A stretch of 41,797 bases of DNA from a virus. The DNA lies in IMG/VR virus record IMGVR_UViG_3300013306_000028, positions 1 to 41,797 of that record; one strand, 5' to 3'. A model generated the notes under the pieces. It was not told where the DNA came from and did not search any database. It saw nothing but the letters and a program-made list of their open reading frames with translations. Each line of letters starts with the position of its first letter. The stretch's first letter is position 1. This document shows, piece after piece, positions 1-5,431 of this stretch. The position numbers and the translations under genes were made by a program.

Positions 1-2
1 TG

Positions 3-140
3 AGGGGGGTTGCCGCTTTCCTCTTCGGATGCGGCATCACACTTTGGAGTTATCAAGTAGCGAAAGATGACAAAGTGGTCCCCCCGAGCAACGAACTCGG
101 CATGACAAGCGATGTGGGGACCGCAGTTAGAGGGAGTTAG
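3..140 (+). CDS. C-terminal end of a membrane protein (partial)
   Basis: The frame is open from the left window edge and ends at TAG 138-140, giving 45 residues. It starts with a hydrophobic segment (GVAAFLFGCGITLW), compatible with the end of a transmembrane helix, followed by a polar tail rich in charged and small residues. Its stop overlaps the stop of the convergent excisionase-like gene by 3 bases, which is common in compact phage genomes. The family cannot be named from so short a tail. A hydrophobic stretch by chance is possible, so confidence is moderate. Confidence 0.45.
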   Translation, partial: RGVAAFLFGCGITLWSYQVAKDDKVVPPSNELGMTSDVGTAVRGS

Positions 141-364
141 GTGGCTCGGCGTTTAGCGCGACTCTGAGGGCTTTGCGCGTACAGGTCGGGTTTGGCGCTT
201 AGGTGTGCGTCGATGGCGGACAGTTGGAACATCCATTTGCCGCCCAGTTTGGTTCCGGGGATGCTGCCTGCTTTGGCCCATTCGCGGATGGTGTATGCAG
301 ACTTTTGGAGGTGGTCGGCTACTCGGAGGCTGTCCACCCAGGACTCACGGAATGTGTCGCTCAT
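137..364 (-). CDS. xis: Excisionase-like HTH (MerR/HTH_17 type) protein
   Basis: 75 residues from ATG at 364, preceded by GGAG 8 nt upstream; a longer in-frame extension to 427 lacks a ribosome site. The winged-helix pattern of phage excisionases is clear: VADHLQKSAYTIREWAKAG, then IPGTKLGGKWMF, then SAIDAHL. Such proteins bind next to attP and direct tyrosine integrases towards excision. The gene is transcribed leftward, away from the repressor region, from a promoter with TTGACA at 520-525 that carries an operator between its -35 and -10 (502-517). It should therefore be silent in the lysogen and expressed on induction. A small regulatory Cro-like role is an alternative. Confidence 0.75.
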   Translation of the reverse strand: MSDTFRESWVDSLRVADHLQKSAYTIREWAKAGSIPGTKLGGKWMFQLSAIDAHLSAKPDLYAQSPQSRAKRRAT

Positions 365-496
365 GCGTCCGTCTCCATGACGAATGCGAGGAGTGCGGCA
401 GGGTTGACCTGTAGTAGTGAAGCGCAATATTGCACGTCTGCTACGGTGGGGTGTTCAACCGTTTTGGTGGGTGCTTCGTTGTGCTCCATGTAGATC

Positions 497-525
497 AGTA
501 TTGCTCCATGTGGGACAACTGTCAA
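497..525 (-). promoter_or_regulatory. Leftward promoter of the excisionase gene
   Basis: On the minus strand a perfect TTGACA (520-525) is followed after 17 bases by AATACT (497-502), four of six matches to the -10 consensus. The operator at 502-517 fills the spacer. The predicted start near 490 leaves a leader of about 120 bases before the excisionase ATG at 364. This is the arrangement of a repressor-controlled early promoter. Confidence 0.6.
502..517 (+). promoter_or_regulatory. Operator site a (CCATGTGG family)
   Basis: TGCTCCATGTGGGACA is one of five copies of a conserved, slightly asymmetric dyad (consensus CCCATGTGGNRCA). It sits between the -35 and -10 of the leftward promoter. A partial copy, TGCTCCATGT, starts exactly 20 bases upstream at 482. 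It is likely bound by the phage repressor, though which of the two HTH proteins binds is not decided by sequence. Confidence 0.6.
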
Positions 526-591
526 TACACCGTGCCGAAAAAGTTGGGATCAGTGCTGGCACGGATTTTCCTGCACGTACTCACACGGTTG

Positions 592-619
592 TTGACGACT
601 GCCCCGTATGGGATATGTT
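592..619 (+). promoter_or_regulatory. Promoter for a leaderless transcript
   Basis: TTGACG (592-597), a 16-base spacer and TATGTT (614-619) place the transcription start at about 626, exactly on the ATG of the HTH gene. There is no Shine-Dalgarno sequence. Leaderless mRNAs are common in actinobacteria, and CI-type repressors are often made from them. Confidence 0.5.
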
Positions 620-625
620 TGGGCC

Positions 626-886
626 ATGGCAAACAGACCGGTAACGGACTTTGATAGAGCCGTTTCCGCATACATTCGTTCGACCGCTGCTAAGAAGAAG
701 GTCACCCAAACGAAGACGGCGGAGCGTGCCGAGATTCCGTTTGGCACGTTCCGCCGTTACTGGGACGGTGAGAGGTCGATTACGTTAGGCGACTTCGCTT
801 CTATTCTTCGCGCCTTGGAGGTCACTCCCGAACAGGCGACTAAGGAAATTTGGCGCATCTTCGAGGCCGGCGATTACACGAATTAG
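626..886 (+). CDS. Small HTH DNA-binding protein (repressor/Cro-like)
   Basis: 86 residues from ATG 626; an in-frame ATG at 608 lies inside the predicted promoter and is unlikely to be the start. Residues 20-75 fit a lambda-repressor-like HTH: TQTKTAERAEIPFGTFRRYW, followed by GERSITLGDFASILRALEV. The promoter spacing predicts a leaderless message. It is divergent from the excisionase gene, the usual position of a lysogeny switch regulator. It has no protease or multimerisation domain. It could be the immunity repressor or a partner of the HTH protein at 1180. Confidence 0.7.
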   Translation: MANRPVTDFDRAVSAYIRSTAAKKKVTQTKTAERAEIPFGTFRRYWDGERSITLGDFASILRALEVTPEQATKEIWRIFEAGDYTN

Positions 887-973
887 GGTGTCCTGCGGGT
901 CGGCCCCGGTTCGTAAGCATTGTTCGTAGATGTCGTTGACTGTCAGCTCTGACAGGTCATGTTTTGAGACCAT
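785..973 (-). CDS. Possible small protein overlapping the HTH gene tail
   Basis: 62 residues from ATG 973 with AGGGG about 7 bases upstream (a TTG lies two codons before). The first 30 residues, which fall outside the neighbouring gene, look protein-like (SKHDLSELTVNDIYEQCLRT), but the last third is antisense to the HTH gene at 626-886. No family is recognised. The long convergent overlap is unusual, so it is reported as possible only. Confidence 0.35.
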   Translation of the reverse strand: MVSKHDLSELTVNDIYEQCLRTGADPQDTLIRVIAGLEDAPNFLSRLFGSDLQGAKNRSEVA

Positions 974-1063
974 ACTCAACCCCTTGCTTGTGGCCGATAC
1001 CCCGATAGATCGAACCTACGGGCAACCTATGACATGGGTGGACTCGGGGTCTACCCCTTGGAA

Positions 1064-1142
1064 CCTAGCCCGGCTAGGAGTTACGAGCTGGTTGGCACAC
1101 TTTTGTGCCACATGGGGTTGATTTGCCCCCCGCAATGGGGGG
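1064..1142 (+). promoter_or_regulatory. Regulatory leader of the repressor gene with operator b
   Basis: This leader is packed with symmetry. CCTAGCCCGGCTAGG is a dyad at 1064-1078. TGGCACA-CTTT-TGTGCCA is a perfect inverted repeat at 1093-1110. Operator b (TGTGCCACATGGGG, opposite orientation to site a) lies at 1104-1117, and a CCCCCC-GCAAT-GGGGGG hairpin at 1126-1142 lies 38 bases before the start codon. The arrangement suggests autoregulation of the repressor and possibly an RNA hairpin in its leader. I see no convincing -35/-10 pair. Confidence 0.5.
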
Positions 1143-1179
1143 ATGCTTGGAAAGTAAATCGTTCCAGAGGAGGGCATAC

Positions 1180-1521
1180 GTGTCTGAGTGGGATGAGTGG
1201 GTGCACACGACCACTGCCGGCGCCACCTCGAGGGAGGTTGGCGAGCGGATCGGGCATTCGCACACAACAGCTCTGAAGTGGATGCATGAGCCGACCCCGC
1301 AACACGCCATCGGGTTGGCACTCGCGTACAACAGTGACATTTTGGGGGCGTTGGTTGCGGTCGGGTTGTTGTCGCCGGAGGAAGCGGACCGCCTGAACTT
1401 GGATAAAGCGTTGGCGAAACTGTCGTCTATCAAGTTGACGGGGGAGCTGTATCGGCGTGCTGTGGCGCAGGCCAGGAGGCACGCAGCAGAGTTGGATGCG
1501 TTCGATGAGGAACGGGGCTAG
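1180..1521 (+). CDS. Immunity repressor-like HTH protein
   Basis: 113 residues from GTG 1180, preceded by GAGGAGG with ideal spacing; the in-frame ATG at 1105 lies in operator b and lacks a ribosome site. Residues 10-35 form the HTH (TAGATSREVGERIGHSHTTA, then LKWM). The following PTPQHAIGLALAYNSDILGA and an SSIKLTGELYRRAVAQARR helix match the pattern I know from actinophage immunity repressors. Operator b directly upstream suggests autoregulation. It is probably the protein that maintains lysogeny and binds the five CCATGTGG sites; this is inference from position and family. Confidence 0.7.
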   Translation: MSEWDEWVHTTTAGATSREVGERIGHSHTTALKWMHEPTPQHAIGLALAYNSDILGALVAVGLLSPEEADRLNLDKALAKLSSIKLTGELYRRAVAQARRHAAELDAFDEERG

Positions 1522-1533
1522 CGCGACGAAATA

Positions 1534-1848
1534 CTAGCCATCGTTTCTCATCCGCCTTGGCTCGACCCACCATTTGCCCGTCGGCATCACATCACCCTCA
1601 TACGATTCAATCTCCGTGATGTCCGCCGACTGCACCTTCTCGAGAGCCTCCGCCTTACTGGATGCCATCACGAAGAACATATTCGAAGTGGCCATGAGTT
1701 CGTGAACGATGTACTCGCGTGGCTTCGGTCTAGCCATCAGCGGGCCCTCCCGAAGAGCAGCAAGCTTCGACAAGACGCGTTTGGCGTAGGCGATTTCCCC
1801 TGCCGAACAGGATTCGCCGCCGTACTCCATGTAGGAGCCTGCGAGCAT
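1534..1848 (-). CDS. Hypothetical small phage protein, start uncertain
   Basis: Two starts are possible. ATG 1737 (67 residues, MARPKPREYIVHEL onwards) has GGGAGG about 8 bases upstream in the recurring GGCCCGCTGATGG junction. ATG 1848 gives 104 residues but has no ribosome site. The upstream part (MLAGSYMEYGG, SAGEIAYAKRVLSKLAALRE) looks genuinely coding, so the long form may be the 3' part of a gene whose 5' part is broken (see 1849-1962). Residues VMASSKAEALEKVQ and WWVEPRRMRNDG end a compact alpha/beta-looking domain. Function unknown. Confidence 0.6.
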   Translation of the reverse strand: MLAGSYMEYGGESCSAGEIAYAKRVLSKLAALREGPLMARPKPREYIVHELMATSNMFFVMASSKAEALEKVQSADITEIESYEGDVMPTGKWWVEPRRMRNDG

Positions 1849-1962
1849 CCAAGCGGCGATTCAACGGTTGTCATTTGCTTACCAGCCCTCGACCAGATGT
1901 GTCCACGCGACGAACGCAGCTCGGTCAGGATCGGGTTGGCGGCCATCAGCGGGCCTCCCCAA
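1849..1962 (-). pseudogene. Remnant of the 5' part of a small gene
   Basis: On the minus strand the text PDPDRAAFVAWTHLVEGW is readable and ends in TAA at 1879-1881. A second in-frame stop follows after five codons, then the frame runs into IAAWMLAGSYMEYGG of the gene ending at 1534. From the ATG at 1946, placed in the usual TGATG junction, one added C in the run AACCCG would join MAANP to DPDRAAFV. The pattern suggests a small gene degraded by a one-base deletion and two stops. A functional 69-residue product of frame 1737-1946 has an unconvincing composition. Confidence 0.35.
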
Positions 1963-2179
1963 GAGCACGGACAGCGTCCATGGCATCCCGGCCACCCTGC
2001 GCCCAGTGGCTCATTTCGGCGCTGTCTTGGAAGAAGTCAGCGATCGCCTTTTCGGCTTCTTCGAGTGTTTGCTTCCGCGCCCACTCGGCAATCACCTGAT
2101 ACTCGTAATACGCAGGTTCTAGGGGTGCTTCGAAACCGGCCTTATCGGCGGCAGCGTACACGTCTTCGGGGATGTTCAT
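1946..2179 (-). CDS. Small hypothetical protein, paralogue of the 3303-3821 product
   Basis: 77 residues from ATG 2179, with GGGGCGAGTG before the ATG; the upstream stop overlaps as TGATG. It shares the start MxIPE, a central IAEWARKQTLEE and the end ALGEAR with the C-terminal half of the plus-strand gene at 3303-3821. At DNA level 30 bases (2057-2086) are identical to 3633-3662 in inverted orientation. The protein looks helical and acidic. Function unknown; the family seems to belong to lysogeny-module accessory genes. It is the third gene of the leftward mirror cassette. Confidence 0.7.
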   Translation of the reverse strand: MNIPEDVYAAADKAGFEAPLEPAYYEYQVIAEWARKQTLEEAEKAIADFFQDSAEMSHWAQGGRDAMDAVRALGEAR

Positions 2180-2322
2180 CACTCGCCCCGATTCTTCTGG
2201 AAGATCACGCCGAGCGACCACGCGTACTCAAGTAATTCGTACCGTGAGGTTGCGTAGGCTTCACCCGAGTCCATGAGGTTGTCGCGCATTGCGTCGAACG
2301 CTTGCTTCTCGTCGTCGTCCAT
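2179..2322 (-). CDS. 47-residue hypothetical protein
   Basis: ATG 2322 has a strong ribosome site (GGAGGGG) and the stop TGA overlaps the next ATG as TGATG at 2177-2181. The product starts MDDDEKQAFDAMRDNL and ends VIFQKNRGE; it is short, charged and probably helical. Its coupling to both neighbours (15 bases after the preceding stop, overlap with the following start) supports translation. No family recognised. Confidence 0.65.
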   Translation of the reverse strand: MDDDEKQAFDAMRDNLMDSGEAYATSRYELLEYAWSLGVIFQKNRGE

Positions 2323-2337
2323 TACTCGCCCCTCCGA

Positions 2338-2610
2338 TCAGCAGCAATCGCGGCCTTGCAGTTGCCGATTGAACCCGGACCAGTAGCCTTCATCCCAGGC
2401 GTCAGCCTTGACTCGCGCGATCCACCGCTCGAATTCCTCGATCCTGTCCTGTAGGAAATCGGCATCCGCGTTCGCATAGGCGTAACGCACCGCCCCATCG
2501 CGCGGCACGAAGTTGGCACCGGTCGTCGCCGCGCTCTGCAATGGCGGGTTCAACCAAGTGGCCCCGATGCTGTTTTTCATCGCCTCGGCTGCGGGGTTGA
2601 AGCTATCCAT
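2338..2610 (-). CDS. Small hypothetical protein, paralogue of the 3019-3303 product
   Basis: 90 residues from ATG 2610 with AGGAT 7 bases upstream. It shares VRY, FERWIARVKADAWDE and general length with the plus-strand gene at 3019 (FDRWLAQVKADAWDE). The upstream DNA is also shared: 18 bases around the start (2607-2624) are repeated inverted at 3005-3022. It is the first gene of the leftward cassette. The KADAWDEGY motif is common in small actinophage proteins of unknown function. It ends in CC. Confidence 0.7.
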   Translation of the reverse strand: MDSFNPAAEAMKNSIGATWLNPPLQSAATTGANFVPRDGAVRYAYANADADFLQDRIEEFERWIARVKADAWDEGYWSGFNRQLQGRDCC

Positions 2611-2635
2611 GATGCATCCTAACGTTTAGGGGTTG

Positions 2636-2701
2636 TGGAGGTCGCTCCCAGAGACTCGAACTCTGGATTACTGTTTCGTTACGCCGCCGCCCCGAGCGAC
2701 C
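2636..2701 (-). tRNA. tRNA-like element, non-canonical
   Basis: On the minus strand a perfect 8-base pairing joins GGTCGCTC (2694-2701) to GAGCGACC (2640-2647), followed by T and a CCA. A T-arm-like hairpin CCAGAG-TTCGAGT-CTCTGG lies between. The remaining 27 bases are too short for D and anticodon arms and form no obvious anticodon stem. It may be a decayed tRNA that kept its acceptor-T half, or a tRNA mimic. A folding search with tRNAscan-SE in relaxed mode would settle it. Confidence 0.35.
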
Positions 2702-2713
2702 GCCACATATCTA

Positions 2714-2733
2714 TTGTCCCACATGGGACACAA
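2714..2733 (+). promoter_or_regulatory. Operator site c
   Basis: TTGTCCCACATGGGACACAA is the most symmetric of the five sites (TGTCCCA / TGGGACA arms). A TAAACT hexamer 11 bases downstream (2744-2749) could be the -10 of a rightward promoter whose start would fall on the ATG at 2756. The site lies between the two mirrored gene cassettes. Confidence 0.6.
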
Positions 2734-2799
2734 ATGCGCCACCTAAACTGTCCCCATGGACACAACGCGTAGCAATTTGTGCGCCGTATGGAGCTTTTC

Positions 2800-2815
2800 T
2801 GCCCCACATGGGTAT
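2800..2815 (+). promoter_or_regulatory. Operator site d
   Basis: TGCCCCACATGGGTAT repeats the operator core. TAAAAC at 2821-2826 follows directly and could be a rightward -10 element. Sites c, d and e lie at 2714, 2800 and 2870, so a cooperative repressor could loop or coat this control region. Confidence 0.55.
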
Positions 2816-2869
2816 TCCGGTAAAACACTGGGGAAAACCCCCTACTTCCCAATGTTTACGGGGCAAAGG

Positions 2870-2885
2870 TGCCCCATGTGGTACA
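2870..2885 (+). promoter_or_regulatory. Operator site e, next to attP
   Basis: TGCCCCATGTGGTACA repeats the operator core in the same orientation as site a. It overlaps TACACT (2882-2887), a possible -10, and ends only 9 bases before the tRNA-like T-arm taken as attP. Repressor bound here could affect both rightward transcription and recombination. Confidence 0.55.
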
Positions 2886-2890
2886 CTTTT

Positions 2891-2920
2891 GGTTACGGGT
2901 TCGAGTCCCGTGGCCGGCTC
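2891..2920 (+). other. attP: Putative attP core (tRNA 3' end)
   Basis: ACGGG-TTCGAGT-CCCGT (2895-2911) is a perfect T-arm, and GGCCGGC plus T (2912-2919) fits an acceptor 3' strand. No matching 5' half exists upstream, so this is the 3' end of a tRNA, not a gene. Tyrosine integrases of actinophages commonly use such sequences, restoring the host tRNA on integration. The integrase starts 1.2 kb downstream. The host tRNA identity cannot be read because the anticodon is absent. Confidence 0.6.
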
Positions 2921-3018
2921 TTCTACACCCCAGTAAACATAAGGGATTCAGGGGTATCGAGACGGTGAAAACAGTCCGTGGCAACAGCCATGGACACAGA
3001 CTACCGTTAGGATGCATC

Positions 3019-3303
3019 ATGGCTGAAGGAATTGGGCACGAGTTCATGGCTGGACACAGCATGAACGTCGGCACGACTAGGGACTTCGAGTACACGCCGA
3101 CGACCGAGGTAGTGCGCTACAAATTCAGTTGGTCCGCGAACGAGGACGCATTCGATGTCGCCGCGGGGGCGTTCGACCGTTGGTTGGCGCAGGTCAAGGC
3201 TGACGCCTGGGATGAAGCCGTCAAGGCTACTAACGCTTGGTACGTTGGCCCGTACAAGCCGCTGTCTGAACAGGCGCCGAACCCGTATCGGAACGGCGAG
3301 TAA
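3019..3303 (+). CDS. Small hypothetical protein with VKADAWDE motif
   Basis: 94 residues from ATG 3019 with AGGAT 7 bases upstream, in a sequence copied inverted at the minus gene 2338-2610. The shared block FDRWLAQVKADAWDE lies near residue 55-70. TAATG at 3301-3305 couples it to the next gene. It opens the rightward cassette leading to the integrase, under operators c-e. Function unknown. A longer frame from 2869 runs through attP and is not needed. Confidence 0.7.
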   Translation: MAEGIGHEFMAGHSMNVGTTRDFEYTPTTEVVRYKFSWSANEDAFDVAAGAFDRWLAQVKADAWDEAVKATNAWYVGPYKPLSEQAPNPYRNGE

Positions 3304-3821
3304 TGACCACCGAGTGGGGTGTGTGGCAGCTTTGGGACGGGGTCGTCGGGTACCCGGATGCTGAAACGGCTGCGTTGGGTGTCTACCGGGAGGGGCAGTA
3401 TGTTGTGTCCCGGCAGGTCACCGAGTGGGCGCCCGTTGCGGTCGGGGCAACGCCGTATCGGCAGGATCTAGTCGGGTTGGGTACTTACTCTGCTGATGGC
3501 GGACCTTGGGAAGGGCGAGTGATGGACATCCCCGAAGAGGCCGTGCGCCGTTATGGCGCACCCGGTTCTGGCCTTACCCGCGATAGTCGAGACTCGACCT
3601 CCTATCTCAACCAAGGCTTCATCGCGGGTGCTGAGTGGGCGCGGAAGCAAACACTCGAAGAATTCCGCCAGTTGCTCGATGACCTCGTGGACCCGGATGA
3701 CTGCTGGTTTGACCATCACGGCGGATGTCAGGCGCATGGCTATCTCGACTTGCAGCCCGGTCAGATTTGTCCGCAGCAGGAAGCGAAAGCCGTTCTTGCT
3801 GCTCTTGAGGAGGCCCGCTGA
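3303..3821 (+). CDS. Hypothetical protein, apparent fusion of two small genes
   Basis: 172 residues from ATG 3303 (overlapping the previous TAA). Residues 1-72 contain a GYPDAETAALGVYR segment resembling the small gene at 5264 (GTRREADEAAGVYR). Residues 74-172 begin MDIPEE and carry AEWARKQTLEE and ALEEAR, matching the minus gene 1946-2179. At the junction the sequence GGGCGAGTGATGGACATC is nearly identical to the minus cassette, where the same bases form a TGATG stop-start. Here the reading frame passes through, fusing the two. A separate start at 3522 with its own GAAGGG is still possible. Function unknown. Confidence 0.7.
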   Translation: MTTEWGVWQLWDGVVGYPDAETAALGVYREGQYVVSRQVTEWAPVAVGATPYRQDLVGLGTYSADGGPWEGRVMDIPEEAVRRYGAPGSGLTRDSRDSTSYLNQGFIAGAEWARKQTLEEFRQLLDDLVDPDDCWFDHHGGCQAHGYLDLQPGQICPQQEAKAVLAALEEAR

Positions 3822-4102
3822 TGGCTAGTGACCTCGACCTCGACAATTGGTGGCGGTGGAATCCGGGCGTGAAGGTCGCCTTCCCTGGTGACATGCCGAC
3901 AGCGATGCCAACCCCGCGTTTTCGCCGCGTGGAACAACGCTGGACGGTGACTCGTGCAGGCTTGGACGGATTCCACGAATGGGTGAAACGCGAGGGGTGG
4001 ACCATCGACAGTCACCACATCGACAATCACAGCGACGGAACCCGCTCCGACCCGTGGTACATCTTCAACCTGTCGATGATGGTTGAGGAAGATCGTGGCT
4101 AG
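3821..4102 (+). CDS. Hypothetical protein upstream of the integrase
   Basis: 93 residues from ATG 3821 in a TGATGG junction with GAGG 8 bases before the ATG. It is rich in Trp and charged residues (WWRWNPGVKV, GFHEWVKREGWTI, HHIDNHSDG) and has no recognised family. It overlaps the integrase start by 8 bases (GTGGCTAG), so the two are translationally coupled. It could be a recombination accessory protein by position only. Confidence 0.65.
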   Translation: MASDLDLDNWWRWNPGVKVAFPGDMPTAMPTPRFRRVEQRWTVTRAGLDGFHEWVKREGWTIDSHHIDNHSDGTRSDPWYIFNLSMMVEEDRG

Positions 4103-5264
4103 TATCTCGTCGCGGAAGAACGCGAACGGTTCCGTAACCCACACCGTCCATTTCCGTATCGACGGGCAGTCGCGTAAAGAAACGTTCAAAGACTTGATCG
4201 CCGCCGAAAACTTCAAAGCCAAAGAAGAACTGCTCGGTGGGAAAGAAGCGCGCGCATGGTTGCAACGGCAAGCACACCGCACCGGACCGTCTGTCACGTT
4301 CGCTGAATGGGCGGAACGCTACCTCGACCCCGACACTGGCCTGCTCACCGGTATCGAACCTGGCACACGCGACCAATACCGGCGCGACACCATCAACGCA
4401 CTCAACCCAGTACTCGGTGACATGCCCATAGACGAGATTGACAAACCTGCTATCGGCAAATGGGTGACATGGCAAGAATCACAGGTTGCTGCACGTGGGC
4501 CACATAAAGGCCAACCGGTGTCCGCGAAAACGGTGAAGAACCGGCACGGGCTACTGTCCAACATTCTGCGGGCTGCTGTGGAGAACGGGTTACGACTCGA
4601 CAACCCGGCATACCGTACACGCCTATCTGCGGGCCTAACCGACGAAGCCGTGTTCCTGTCCGTGACAGACTACAACGCCCTGTACGAGGCCATTGCGGAC
4701 CGGTGGAAGCCTCTTGTAGCGTTCCTCGTCGGGTCACAATGCAGACTATCGGAAGCGCTCGCTCTTACGTGGGGTGACATCAACCGTGACACAGACCCAC
4801 CCACCGTCCGCATCATGAAAGCATGGAAACGCAACCCAGACGGGCCCGCACAAATCGGCACCACCAAATCGAAAAAAGGGCGCCGCACCGTTGCACTCTG
4901 GCCGGCGCTCGTCACCGAGCTGGGCAAACCCGGACGTGCGAAAGATCTTGTGTTCCACAACGACGACGGAACCCGCATCCCAGCACGCACCTTCGCCGGC
5001 GCATGGGAGAGGGCCATCCGAAAATCGGGCCTCGACCAAACGCCGCGCATCCACGACCTCAGACACACAGGTGTGTCCTGGTTGATCGCGGATGGTGTGC
5101 CGCTCCCGTTCATTCAGCAACGGGTTGGGCACGCGAACATCACAACGACCGTGCAGGTGTACGGTCACCTGTTGCCGGATGCTCATACGCGGATGGCTGA
5201 TTCGTTGTCACACACCCTGTCTAGGGTTGTCACCGACCACAAACAGATTGAGGATGCCCGCTGA
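4095..5264 (+). CDS. int: Tyrosine site-specific integrase
   Basis: 389 residues from GTG 4095 with GAGGAAG upstream. The N-terminal arm-binding region (about 1-60) and core-binding SAM-like domain (about 65-170) precede the catalytic domain. Catalytic residues are visible: Arg217 in SQCRLSE, a candidate Lys near 258-261 (TKSKKGRR), His320-x-x-Arg323 in HDLRHTGVSWL, His346 in RVGHANITTT and nucleophile Tyr356 in VQVYGHLL. It integrates the phage DNA at a tRNA 3' end; the attP candidate lies 1.2 kb upstream. The operon order places it behind operators c-e. The tail IEDAR ends in the recurring GCCCGCTGATGG junction. Confidence 0.95.
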   Translation: MASISSRKNANGSVTHTVHFRIDGQSRKETFKDLIAAENFKAKEELLGGKEARAWLQRQAHRTGPSVTFAEWAERYLDPDTGLLTGIEPGTRDQYRRDTINALNPVLGDMPIDEIDKPAIGKWVTWQESQVAARGPHKGQPVSAKTVKNRHGLLSNILRAAVENGLRLDNPAYRTRLSAGLTDEAVFLSVTDYNALYEAIADRWKPLVAFLVGSQCRLSEALALTWGDINRDTDPPTVRIMKAWKRNPDGPAQIGTTKSKKGRRTVALWPALVTELGKPGRAKDLVFHNDDGTRIPARTFAGAWERAIRKSGLDQTPRIHDLRHTGVSWLIADGVPLPFIQQRVGHANITTTVQVYGHLLPDAHTRMADSLSHTLSRVVTDHKQIEDAR

Positions 5265-5431
5265 TGGCTCATAACACCGTTTACGTTGTCGTTGATGATT
5301 ACTACGACAGCAGTTTCATCGGTCTTTACGGGACGCGGCGTGAGGCCGATGAAGCAGCCGGCGTTTACCGAGTAGTGATTGAGTACACCGTGGATTCTGA
5401 CGGAACCGTGACCGAGTTGGAGGCCCGCTGA
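5264..5431 (+). CDS. 55-residue hypothetical protein
   Basis: ATG 5264 overlaps the integrase stop (TGATG), and its own stop overlaps the next ATG at 5431 in the same way, with GAGGCCCGC providing the ribosome site. It starts MAHNTVYVVVDDYYDSSF and contains GTRREADEAAGVYR, similar to the N-terminal half of the 3303 product. It ends LEAR like several cassette proteins. Beta-strand-rich start plus helix; function unknown. Confidence 0.7.
   Translation: MAHNTVYVVVDDYYDSSFIGLYGTRREADEAAGVYRVVIEYTVDSDGTVTELEAR

Noticed and set aside
2756-2968. 70-codon frame possibly leaderless after TAAACT and running through attP
   Set aside because: Its spacing to a -10 is attractive, but the composition is not protein-like and half of it encodes operators and the tRNA end. 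The promoter may instead serve the 3019 gene.
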